Below are positions 1 to 6,492 of a stretch of DNA of 21,130 nucleotides, in pieces. Location of the stretch: contig DDWD01000136.1 in assembly GCA_002345825.1 (NCBI GenBank), positions 1 to 21,130 of the forward strand, in the 5' to 3' direction. Under the pieces are notes generated by a model. That model searched no databases and was not told the origin of the DNA. It saw only the letters and a program-made list of their open reading frames with translations. The number at the start of each line of letters is the position of its first letter. The first letter of the stretch is position 1. Made by a program: the position numbers and the translations under genes. The DNA comes from Bacteroidales bacterium UBA2295. GTDB lineage: Bacteria; Bacteroidota; Bacteroidia; Bacteroidales; Tenuifilaceae.

Positions 1-1
1 T

Positions 2-391
2 ACCCTTTCGGGCACATGGGTTTATGGCACCGGAAATGCCATAACGTTACCCTTGGCTACATACCCGGTAAACCAGCATGTTCCAAACACAATATCGGAC
101 CTTATATGGACTGAAACCATTCAGGACTACGGAAAGAAAAACGATTTTAGAATGGCCCCCTATCATAGGCTTGATTTAAGCATACAGATTCACAAGAAAT
201 TTGAAAAGTACGAAAGAACTTGGGAGTTTGGCGTGTACAACGCATACAATCGCCAAAATCCCTTTATGTATTTTGTACGTGGCGAAGATAATTACAACCC
301 ACGAACCGGCGAATACTCCCACGTTAACAAGCTGAAGCAAATTAGCCTTTTCCAGTTTATCCCATCCGTTTCATGGTCAATAAAATTTTAA
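2..391 (+). CDS. TonB-dependent outer-membrane receptor, C-terminal fragment
   Basis: The reading frame is open from the first bases, so the gene begins upstream of the window. A TTG at 53 lies inside the frame and is not the start. About 129 residues remain. They read as the last strands of a TonB-dependent receptor barrel: a TWVYGTGNAITLP segment, then PYHRLDLSI, then WEFGVYNAYNRQNPF, and a final strand ending SVSWSIKF with the terminal aromatic residue expected for barrel insertion by BAM. Such receptors import substrates through the outer membrane using TonB/ExbBD energy. The substrate cannot be read from this part. The stop is 4 bases before the DUF4249 lipoprotein start, so the two are almost certainly one operon. 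Confidence 0.88.
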   Translation, partial: TLSGTWVYGTGNAITLPLATYPVNQHVPNTISDLIWTETIQDYGKKNDFRMAPYHRLDLSIQIHKKFEKYERTWEFGVYNAYNRQNPFMYFVRGEDNYNPRTGEYSHVNKLKQISLFQFIPSVSWSIKF

Positions 392-395
392 TCAA

Positions 396-1289
396 ATGAA
401 CTCAATATCAAAAAAAACAATTATAACGGCTGCTGTAATAACATTTGTTATAGCGCTTGCCAGCTGCATAAAGGATGTTGACGATGTAAACCTACCCAAC
501 ACTCCACAAAAACTTGTTGTGCAATCTTTTATTTCGCCAAGCGATTCCATTTTTGTTACTGTGTTCGCATCGCAACCGTTGAACTACAATATCCCGGTAA
601 ACGATTATTCCTGGGGCAGTGTATTTGATACCATAAAAACCGCAACTGTATCTATTACCAACATTACAAACCTTATTAGCGTTAATGTGCCCTACTTCCC
701 CGAGCAAAAAAAATATGTTTTGCCCCCAAACGCTTTTACCATTGAGAAGGGCAGCGAATATGAATTAACCGTTACAGCCAACAACTTTGAATCTGTAACC
801 GCCCGAACAGTAGTCCCTTTAGGCAACGCAACATCTGTAATTGAAAGAATCGATACAATTTCTATTGATGAATGGGGCAATATGGATATGAGGGTAATAG
901 GCTCAATTGACGATCCGGCCAACGAAAAGAATTATTACAGCATCTTAACATACGGTATTAAAGAGTACACTTGGGATGATATGTCCAACATCTACATATC
1001 AAACTTTTCCAGCTCTTTGATGAGCGATAACCAACAAGATGGAAATTCAATATCGGTTCGCCATGAATTCTATGATTACGAGGACGAATACACCGAGATT
1101 AAATATACAAAAACAGAAGTTTACGAGGTTGACGAACATTACTACAACTTCCACTCATCGTTGGAAACAATATACGATATAATGGATAACCCATTCACCG
1201 AGTCGTCGCATTTGTATTCAAATATCGAGGGAGGCTTAGGGGTATTTGGGTCGTACGTCACCATTAACAGCACCACGCTGAACAAGTAA
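396..1289 (+). CDS. DUF4249 family lipoprotein
   Basis: This is a 297-residue protein with a lipoprotein signal peptide: basic N-terminus, hydrophobic stretch at about 9-22, and lipobox LASC with the lipidated cysteine near residue 24, followed by acidic residues. The mature part resembles DUF4249: an early PQKLVVQSFISPSDSIFVTVFASQPL segment, then FTIEKGSEYELTVTANNFESVTARTVVP, both beta-rich. In Bacteroidota, DUF4249 genes often follow a TonB-dependent receptor gene, as here with a 4-base gap. I infer a surface or periplasmic partner of that receptor, comparable to but unrelated in sequence to SusD. The molecular function of DUF4249 is not established. The family call is from memory of its sequence pattern. 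Confidence 0.82.
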   Translation: MNSISKKTIITAAVITFVIALASCIKDVDDVNLPNTPQKLVVQSFISPSDSIFVTVFASQPLNYNIPVNDYSWGSVFDTIKTATVSITNITNLISVNVPYFPEQKKYVLPPNAFTIEKGSEYELTVTANNFESVTARTVVPLGNATSVIERIDTISIDEWGNMDMRVIGSIDDPANEKNYYSILTYGIKEYTWDDMSNIYISNFSSSLMSDNQQDGNSISVRHEFYDYEDEYTEIKYTKTEVYEVDEHYYNFHSSLETIYDIMDNPFTESSHLYSNIEGGLGVFGSYVTINSTTLNK

Positions 1290-1350
1290 ATACGATTCAC
1301 ACAAACAATTAGCTACCAGTGGGCAAGTATAATCTAGCCTAATGGCAACA

Positions 1351-1382
1351 TTTGCTTTTTATCCAATAATCAGCTAGTTTTG
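1351..1382 (+). promoter_or_regulatory. Bacteroidota-type promoter for DUF4290-murA
   Basis: TTTG at 1351-1354 and TAGTTTTG at 1375-1382 are separated by 20 bases. This matches the Bacteroidota primary sigma pattern TTTG-N19-21-TAnnTTTG. Transcription would start near 1388, giving an untranslated leader of roughly 90 bases before the ATG at 1476. It lies in the 186-base gap after the DUF4249 gene. I see no clear terminator hairpin in that gap. Confidence 0.6.
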
Positions 1383-1475
1383 CAAATATTTCTTACCTGG
1401 TAAATGTCATTTTTACTTTTCGGAATGAAGCATTTATAACCTTGAGAATAAAAAACAATAACCCACAATAACTAA

Positions 1476-2066
1476 ATGGATTACAATACGCAGCGAAAGC
1501 ATTTGGCATTGCCAGAGTATGGTAGGCATATCCACCAAATGGTAGATCAACTACTAGAAATTGAAGACCGCGACGAACGAAACAAAACAGCCAAGGCTAT
1601 CATTGCAGTGATGGGTAATATGAACCCACACCTGCGCGACATCAATGACTTCAAGCATAAGCTTTGGGATCATCTGCACATCATGGCCGATTTTAACCTC
1701 GACATCGACTCACCCTACCCAAAACCAGAGGCAGCAGTTATATTTGAAAAGCCAAAGCATGTTCCCTACCCATCGCACCCCATAAAGTATAAACATTATG
1801 GTCGCTCAATATCACTCATGATTGACGAAGCAATTGCGCTGGAAGATGGTGAGCAGAAGGAAGCCTTGACTAGTCTTATTGCAAACCATATGAAAAAATC
1901 GTACCTAATATGGAATAAGGATTCCGTTTCGGACGAGGATATTATTCGCGATTTAGCCGAACTAAGCAATGGGAAATTGGCATTAGCTCCTGATTTTAAA
2001 TTCAACGAGATAAAAGAAAACGCTCCGCATAAACCAAGAAAAAAATTCCAACCCCGTAAAAAATAG
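1476..2066 (+). CDS. DUF4290 domain-containing protein
   Basis: This is a 196-residue soluble protein with no signal peptide or membrane segment. It opens MDYNTQRKHLALPEYGR and continues with RDERNKTAKAIIAVMGNMNPHLRD and FKHKLWDHLHIMADF, the pattern I associate with DUF4290, a Bacteroidota family of unknown function. The body looks helical and charged. The C-terminus is a lysine/arginine/proline-rich tail (HKPRKKFQPRKK) that could bind nucleic acid or acidic partners, which is inference only. The murA start follows after 8 bases, so the two are probably co-transcribed from the promoter at 1351-1382. Next to murA is a typical position for this family. Confidence 0.83.
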   Translation: MDYNTQRKHLALPEYGRHIHQMVDQLLEIEDRDERNKTAKAIIAVMGNMNPHLRDINDFKHKLWDHLHIMADFNLDIDSPYPKPEAAVIFEKPKHVPYPSHPIKYKHYGRSISLMIDEAIALEDGEQKEALTSLIANHMKKSYLIWNKDSVSDEDIIRDLAELSNGKLALAPDFKFNEIKENAPHKPRKKFQPRKK

Positions 2067-2074
2067 GTAACACT

Positions 2075-3382
2075 ATGGCAACCTTTGAAATAACTGGAGG
2101 CAAGCGCCTAAAGGGCGAAATTACCCCACAGGGGGCTAAGAATGAGGCGCTACAAATTATCTGCGCTGTATTGCTAACCCCCGAAAAGGTTACTATCAAG
2201 AATATACCCAACATCAGGGACGTAAATAAGCTAATCGAACTGATCGGATCAATGGGTGTTGAGGTAAATCGAATATCCGCATCGGAATGTACATTTAAGG
2301 CTAAAGATGTAGATTTAGAATACTTCAAAACCGAGGAATTCAAATCAAAAGCAGCAGCCCTTAGAGGTTCAATAATGATTGTTGGCCCTTTGCTGGCTCG
2401 ATATGGAATTGGCTACATACCCCAACCAGGAGGCGACAAAATAGGCCGCCGCAGGCTCGATACTCACTTCGTTGGATTTCAGACCCTAGGCGCCACTTTC
2501 AAATTCGATCACAAGCAAAACTTTTACGAGGTTAAGGGCGATAAGCTCAAAGGGGCATATATGCTGCTCGATGAGGCTTCGGTTACTGGTACCGCTAATA
2601 TTGTAATGGCTGCAGTACTTGCTCCTGGCAAAACCACCATTTTCAATGCTGCCTGTGAACCCTATTTGCAGCAACTTTGCAAGATGCTAAACAGAATGGG
2701 CGCAAAGATTAGCGGTGTGGGCTCAAACCTGCTCACCATCGAAGGAGTTGATTCCTTGGGCGGAACCGAGCACACCATCCTCCCCGATATGATTGAGATT
2801 GGCTCGTTCATTGGCCTTGCGGCTATGACCCGTAGCGAGATCACCATAAAAAATGTGTCGTACGATGACCTTGGCATAATCCCCAATGCATTTAAACGAC
2901 TTGGCATTAAGCTCCACCGAGTAGGCGACGATATTGTAGTACCAGCACAGGAAAACTACGAGATAGAAACTTTTATAGATGGTTCGATAATGACCATTGC
3001 CGATGCGCCATGGCCAGGTTTAACCCCCGACCTCCTAAGCGTTTTCCTTGTTATTGCCACACAAGCAAAAGGTTCTGTACTCATACACCAAAAGATGTTC
3101 GAAAGCCGCCTATTCTTTGTGGACAAACTAATTGATATGGGCGCTCAAATAATTCTTTGCGATCCGCATAGAGCAACAGTAATTGGGCACAACCATCAAA
3201 TGCAGCTAAGAGCTACCTCCATGGTATCGCCCGATATCAGAGCAGGGGTAGCCCTACTAATTGCTGCCCTATCGGCCGATGGCACAAGCATAATTCACAA
3301 CATCGAACAAATTGATAGAGGCTATCAACAAATTGAAGAGCGACTAAATGCACTAGGGGCACAAATAGTTCGCAAGGATTAG
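2075..3382 (+). CDS. murA: UDP-N-acetylglucosamine 1-carboxyvinyltransferase (MurA)
   Basis: This 435-residue cytoplasmic enzyme transfers enolpyruvate from phosphoenolpyruvate to UDP-GlcNAc, the first committed step of peptidoglycan synthesis. It has the EPSP-synthase-like two-domain fold, slightly longer than the E. coli enzyme (419). Recognisable sites are QGAKNEAL with the PEP-binding lysine at K22, the active-site loop PGGDKIGRRRLDTHFVGF, LTPDLLS with the probable catalytic aspartate D319, DIRAG near the C-terminus, and IDRGYQQIEERL. The loop position that is Cys115 in E. coli is aspartate here (D121, codon 2435-2437). In MurA proteins, Asp at this position is active but insensitive to fosfomycin alkylation. 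The ATG at 2075 is 8 bases after DUF4290. Confidence 0.96.
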   Translation: MATFEITGGKRLKGEITPQGAKNEALQIICAVLLTPEKVTIKNIPNIRDVNKLIELIGSMGVEVNRISASECTFKAKDVDLEYFKTEEFKSKAAALRGSIMIVGPLLARYGIGYIPQPGGDKIGRRRLDTHFVGFQTLGATFKFDHKQNFYEVKGDKLKGAYMLLDEASVTGTANIVMAAVLAPGKTTIFNAACEPYLQQLCKMLNRMGAKISGVGSNLLTIEGVDSLGGTEHTILPDMIEIGSFIGLAAMTRSEITIKNVSYDDLGIIPNAFKRLGIKLHRVGDDIVVPAQENYEIETFIDGSIMTIADAPWPGLTPDLLSVFLVIATQAKGSVLIHQKMFESRLFFVDKLIDMGAQIILCDPHRATVIGHNHQMQLRATSMVSPDIRAGVALLIAALSADGTSIIHNIEQIDRGYQQIEERLNALGAQIVRKD

Positions 3383-3502
3383 ATCATTGTCCATATATTT
3401 TGCTGCAAATCAAATTGGGAATATGTCAAATTGACCGAGTTTTGCCATTGGCAAGCGTTTTGTGTTTGCCTAGCATCAAAATGATAATAATTGGTACTAG
3501 AT
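3383..3502 (+). promoter_or_regulatory. murA-grpE intergenic region with palindrome
   Basis: This 120-base gap is the only sizeable break inside the DUF4290-murA-grpE-dnaJ block. It contains a perfect inverted repeat TTGCCA-T-TGGCAA at 3442-3454, about 50 bases before the grpE ATG, and two copies of CAAATTG nearby. It is a plausible site for a heat-shock promoter or operator. I find no CIRCE-type element (TTAGCACTC with its inverted copy) and no clean TTTG/TAnnTTTG pair. Confidence 0.3.
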
Positions 3503-4111
3503 ATGAGTAAGAAAAAAACGACAAAAGCACAAGAGCAAGAGGTGGAAACACCAGAGCAAGAGGTGGAAGCCCAAACCGAGGCGACCACAAACGAAACATC
3601 ACAAGAAGAGTTTAAGGAAACCGAAAAGGAAGCCGAGCAACCCATCGAGAATGAAGTGGTTGATCCTATTGAAGCCCTACAAAAGGAACTCCAAGAGGCC
3701 AAAGATAAATACATTAGGCTATCGGCCGAATTTGACAACTTTCGCAAGCGCACTCAACGCGAGAAGATGGATTTGATTCGATATGGATCAGAAGACGTGC
3801 TGAAAAGTGTTATACCGCTAGTTGATGATTTTGAAAGGGCCATAAAACATAGCGAAACGGCAACCGATATAGACGCGATGAAACAAGGCCTAACCCTAAT
3901 TCATGGTAAATTTGTAGATTTTCTGAAAAACAACGGGGTTAAGGAGATTGAAGCCATGGGTCTTGAACTTGATACCGACAAGCACGATGCCATTACTAAA
4001 ATCCCTGCACCTGAGGAGAAGCTGAAGGGGAAAATTGTTGATGTAGTGGAGAAAGGCTATATGCTAAACGAAAAGGTGATTCGTTTCTCAAAAGTTGTAA
4101 TTGGAGAGTAA
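3503..4111 (+). CDS. grpE: Nucleotide exchange factor GrpE
   Basis: GrpE releases ADP from DnaK and resets the chaperone cycle in the cytoplasm. Counting from the ATG at 3503 it has 202 residues. An in-frame TTG at 3491 would add only four residues and is less likely. The first 55 or so residues are a disordered Lys/Glu/Gln-rich tail with the repeated element EQEVE. A long coiled coil follows (EALQKELQEAKDKYIRLSAEFDNFRKRTQREK), then the helical bundle and the C-terminal beta domain containing the signature LDTDKHDAITKIP and VVEKGYMLNEKVIRFSKVVI. dnaJ follows after 20 bases, and dnaK is not in the window. Confidence 0.95.
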   Translation: MSKKKTTKAQEQEVETPEQEVEAQTEATTNETSQEEFKETEKEAEQPIENEVVDPIEALQKELQEAKDKYIRLSAEFDNFRKRTQREKMDLIRYGSEDVLKSVIPLVDDFERAIKHSETATDIDAMKQGLTLIHGKFVDFLKNNGVKEIEAMGLELDTDKHDAITKIPAPEEKLKGKIVDVVEKGYMLNEKVIRFSKVVIGE

Positions 4112-4120
4112 GTAACAGAT

Positions 4121-4125
4121 AGGAG
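4121..4125 (+). promoter_or_regulatory. Ribosome binding site of dnaJ
   Basis: AGGAG lies six bases before the dnaJ ATG at 4132. A clear Shine-Dalgarno is uncommon among the genes in this window, and it supports this start and efficient translation of dnaJ within the grpE-dnaJ transcript. Confidence 0.5.
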
Positions 4126-4131
4126 CGATAG

Positions 4132-5292
4132 ATGTCAAAAAGAGATTATTACGAGGTTTTAGGTGTTTCGAAAAGCGCCAGTAAGGATGAGGTAAAAAAG
4201 GCCTATCGGAAGATGGCCATTAAGTATCACCCCGACAAGAATCCGGGTGACCACACCGCTGAGGACAAATTTAAGGAAGCAGCAGAAGCCTACGAGGTGC
4301 TGAGCGACGACAACAAGCGGGCACGCTACGACCAGTTTGGGCACGCTGGCATGAACGGAGGCTCTGGCGGTTTTGGTGGCGGGGGGATGACGATGGATGA
4401 CATCTTCTCGCAATTTGGCGATATTTTTGGCGGACACTTTGGCAGTGCTTTCGGAGGATTTGGCGGATTCGGTGGTGGGGGGCGTAGCTCTCGTAGGGTT
4501 AACAAAGGTTCCGACCTTAGGGTTAAGGTAAAACTCAACCTTCAGGAAATTGCAAATGGGGTTGAAAAGAAAATCAAGGTTAACAAGTACATAACCTGTA
4601 ATTCTTGTTCAGGAACAGGAGCAGCCAATGGCTCGTCATACTCCACTTGTTCTACTTGTAGAGGATCGGGGTATGTAACCCGTGTTACCAATACCTTGCT
4701 GGGCCAAATGCAAACCACATCGCCTTGCCCCACCTGTAACGGCGAGGGTAAGATGATTACCGATCGTTGCACCAGCTGCTCGGGCGAGGGGGTTGTTCGC
4801 GATTCAGAAGTTATTACAATAAAAATACCTGCTGGCGTTGCCGAGGGGATGCAGATGTCGGTTTCGGGAAAGGGCAATGCAGCCCGCCGCGGCGGTGTTA
4901 ATGGCGACTTGCTAGTGCTTATCGAAGAGGAGAAAGACCCCAATCTTACCCGCGATGGCAACGACATAATATATAGCCTTTACCTTAGCTTTACCGAAGC
5001 TGCGCTGGGTGCACCAGTGGAAATACCAACCGTTGATGGCAAGGTGAAAATTAAGATAGAACCCGGAACTCAACCAGGGCGCGTACTTCGATTAAGAGGC
5101 AAGGGGTTACCCGATGTGAACGGTTACAGTCGCGGCGATTTGCTGGTCAGCATCAACGTGTGGGTTCCCAAAAATCTCTCAAAGGAGGAAAAGTCAACCC
5201 TTGAGAAGCTAGGTAAATCGGATAATTTTACCCCAGCACCCGATTCAACCGAAAAGAATTTCTTTGAACGCATGCGAAGTTTCTTTGATTAG
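4132..5292 (+). CDS. dnaJ: Molecular chaperone DnaJ
   Basis: This is a full-length type I Hsp40 of 386 residues that delivers unfolded clients to DnaK and stimulates its ATPase. Domains in order: a J domain at about 1-70 with the HPD motif at residues 33-35; a Gly/Phe-rich linker at about 71-118; and a zinc-binding region with four CxxCxGxG repeats at Cys156/159, 173/176, 199/202 and 213/216. Two C-terminal substrate-binding beta domains follow, including GDLLVLIEEEKDPNLTRDGNDI and LRLRGKGLPDVNGYSRGDLLV, and a short C-terminal dimerisation tail ending FFERMRSFFD. All key residues are present. It is the last gene of the block, and a long hairpin follows its stop codon. Confidence 0.97.
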   Translation: MSKRDYYEVLGVSKSASKDEVKKAYRKMAIKYHPDKNPGDHTAEDKFKEAAEAYEVLSDDNKRARYDQFGHAGMNGGSGGFGGGGMTMDDIFSQFGDIFGGHFGSAFGGFGGFGGGGRSSRRVNKGSDLRVKVKLNLQEIANGVEKKIKVNKYITCNSCSGTGAANGSSYSTCSTCRGSGYVTRVTNTLLGQMQTTSPCPTCNGEGKMITDRCTSCSGEGVVRDSEVITIKIPAGVAEGMQMSVSGKGNAARRGGVNGDLLVLIEEEKDPNLTRDGNDIIYSLYLSFTEAALGAPVEIPTVDGKVKIKIEPGTQPGRVLRLRGKGLPDVNGYSRGDLLVSINVWVPKNLSKEEKSTLEKLGKSDNFTPAPDSTEKNFFERMRSFFD

Positions 5293-5309
5293 TATATGAT
5301 ACGTTAATC

Positions 5310-5349
5310 GGAAACACGGATTACTTGCAATGCAATAATCCGTGTTTCT
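5310..5349 (+). terminator. Long hairpin after dnaJ, possible terminator
   Basis: GAAACACGGATTA at 5311-5323 is a perfect inverted repeat of 5336-5348, a 13-base-pair stem. The 12-base loop contains a second small inverted repeat (TTGCA/TGCAA). It starts 18 bases after the dnaJ stop. The bases after the stem (TGGTTTAATT) are only partly T-rich, so termination may be weak, or the hairpin may mainly protect the 3' end of the mRNA. Confidence 0.55.
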
Positions 5350-5388
5350 GGTTTAATTCAATATCTCCGAAGCATTAAAAGAAATTTA

Positions 5389-5396
5389 TACTTTTG
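5389..5396 (+). promoter_or_regulatory. Candidate -7 box for mnmH
   Basis: TACTTTTG fits the Bacteroidota -7 consensus TAnnTTTG and lies 33 bases upstream of the GTG start, implying a leader of about 25 bases. I do not find a TTG or TTTG at the usual upstream distance, so this is a half-site only. Confidence 0.35.
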
Positions 5397-5429
5397 ATGT
5401 CTGTAATAATATAACACAATCATCTATTT

Positions 5430-6446
5430 GTGAAAGTCATAGAGCCAAACGAGCTATTAACCACTGCCCAAGGCAACCCAATTATCGATGTACGTACACC
5501 CGCTGAATTTGAGGCTGGTCACATCCCAAATGCCATCAATATACCCCTTTTCTCCAACGATGAGCGAGCAGAAGTGGGCACACTATACAAGCAGGTTAGC
5601 CGCGAAAAGGCAATGCTTCGAGCTCTGGATATTGTGGGGCCAAAAATGTCGAGCTTGGTAAAGCAGGCAAGCAAAATTGAATATACCGATAACCTCATTG
5701 TGCACTGCTGGCGCGGTGGAATGCGATCATCGTCGTTTGCTTGGCTAATGAATACAACTGGCATACCAGCAGTAACGGTTAATGGTGGTTACAAGGGCTT
5801 TAGACGATTTGCTGCATCGGTAATAAACAGGGAATGGAAATTTAAGGTGATTACAGCCTGCACTGGCAGCGGAAAAACCGAACTGCTGCTTAAAATGCAG
5901 GAACTTGGTGAGCAAATAATCGACCTGGAAGGTCTTGCCGACCATAAGGGATCGGTTTTTGGCGGGTTAGGGCACGCACCACAGCCTACCACCGAGCAGT
6001 TTGAGAATAACCTATTCTGGGTCATAAAGGATTTTGATATCAACCGCACCATCTGGGTTGAGGATGAGTCGATGTGCATTGGTCACGTTTTTATACCACA
6101 GAATTTTTACAACAGGATGCACTTTAGCCCGCTGGTAAAGGTCGATTTAGCCCTATACCAACGCATTGAAAGGTTGGTAAAAGAGTACGCCCTATTTAGC
6201 AAGGAACAACTCACTCACGCCATTAGCAAAATAACCAAACGGTTGGGTGGCGATAACGCCAAGCTTGCTGTTGAATCCATTGAGGGTGGTAACTTCCACG
6301 AAGCCACCCGCATACTACTTTGGTACTACGATAAGGCCTACAACCGCAGCATTGAGGAGCGGCGGGGCTTGATTGAGTATGAGAAAGAGTTCAGCGTTTA
6401 TAATGCCGAGGAGATGGCCAACGATGTAATAAAACACTACAAATAG
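5430..6446 (+). CDS. mnmH: tRNA 2-selenouridine synthase (MnmH/SelU)
   Basis: MnmH replaces sulfur with selenium at the wobble 2-thiouridine of certain tRNAs, through a geranylated intermediate and with selenophosphate as donor. The 338-residue protein has the two expected parts. An N-terminal rhodanese domain (about 1-130) begins with IDVRTPAEFEAGHIPNAINIPL and carries the catalytic cysteine C93 in HCWRGGMRS, matching Cys97 of E. coli. The C-terminal P-loop domain has a Walker A motif CTGSGKT at 144-150 and the family signature DLEGLADHKGSVFGG, then WVEDES. The start is GTG, because no in-frame ATG lies near it and the protein begins MKVIEPNELL as expected. It is a little shorter than E. coli MnmH (364). 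Its activity needs SelD, which is not in the window. Confidence 0.93.
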   Translation: MKVIEPNELLTTAQGNPIIDVRTPAEFEAGHIPNAINIPLFSNDERAEVGTLYKQVSREKAMLRALDIVGPKMSSLVKQASKIEYTDNLIVHCWRGGMRSSSFAWLMNTTGIPAVTVNGGYKGFRRFAASVINREWKFKVITACTGSGKTELLLKMQELGEQIIDLEGLADHKGSVFGGLGHAPQPTTEQFENNLFWVIKDFDINRTIWVEDESMCIGHVFIPQNFYNRMHFSPLVKVDLALYQRIERLVKEYALFSKEQLTHAISKITKRLGGDNAKLAVESIEGGNFHEATRILLWYYDKAYNRSIEERRGLIEYEKEFSVYNAEEMANDVIKHYK

Positions 6447-6447
6447 A

Positions 6448-6473
6448 AAAGGGAGCGTCAACGCTCCCTTTAT
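6448..6473. terminator. Bidirectional terminator between mnmH and the C69 dipeptidase gene
   Basis: AAAGGGAGCG at 6448-6457 pairs perfectly with CGCTCCCTTT at 6462-6471 around a TCAA tetraloop. T-rich sequence follows on the + strand, and an A-run precedes it that serves as a T-run on the - strand. It lies 1 base after the mnmH stop and 20 bases from the stop of the convergent dipeptidase gene, so it can serve both. Confidence 0.85.
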
Positions 6474-6492
6474 TGTTCAATATACAGGTTAA

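Noticed and set aside
3491..3502. TTG start for grpE
   Set aside because: It adds only four residues, and an ATG follows directly that gives the usual MSKKK-type beginning.
4360..4490. Repeated GGTTTTGG/GGCGGATT-like units resembling a tandem repeat
   Set aside because: It codes the normal low-complexity Gly/Phe region of DnaJ.
4326..4538. Proline-rich - strand frame opposite dnaJ
   Set aside because: The prolines are the complement of the Gly codons in the DnaJ Gly/Phe linker, so this is a shadow frame.
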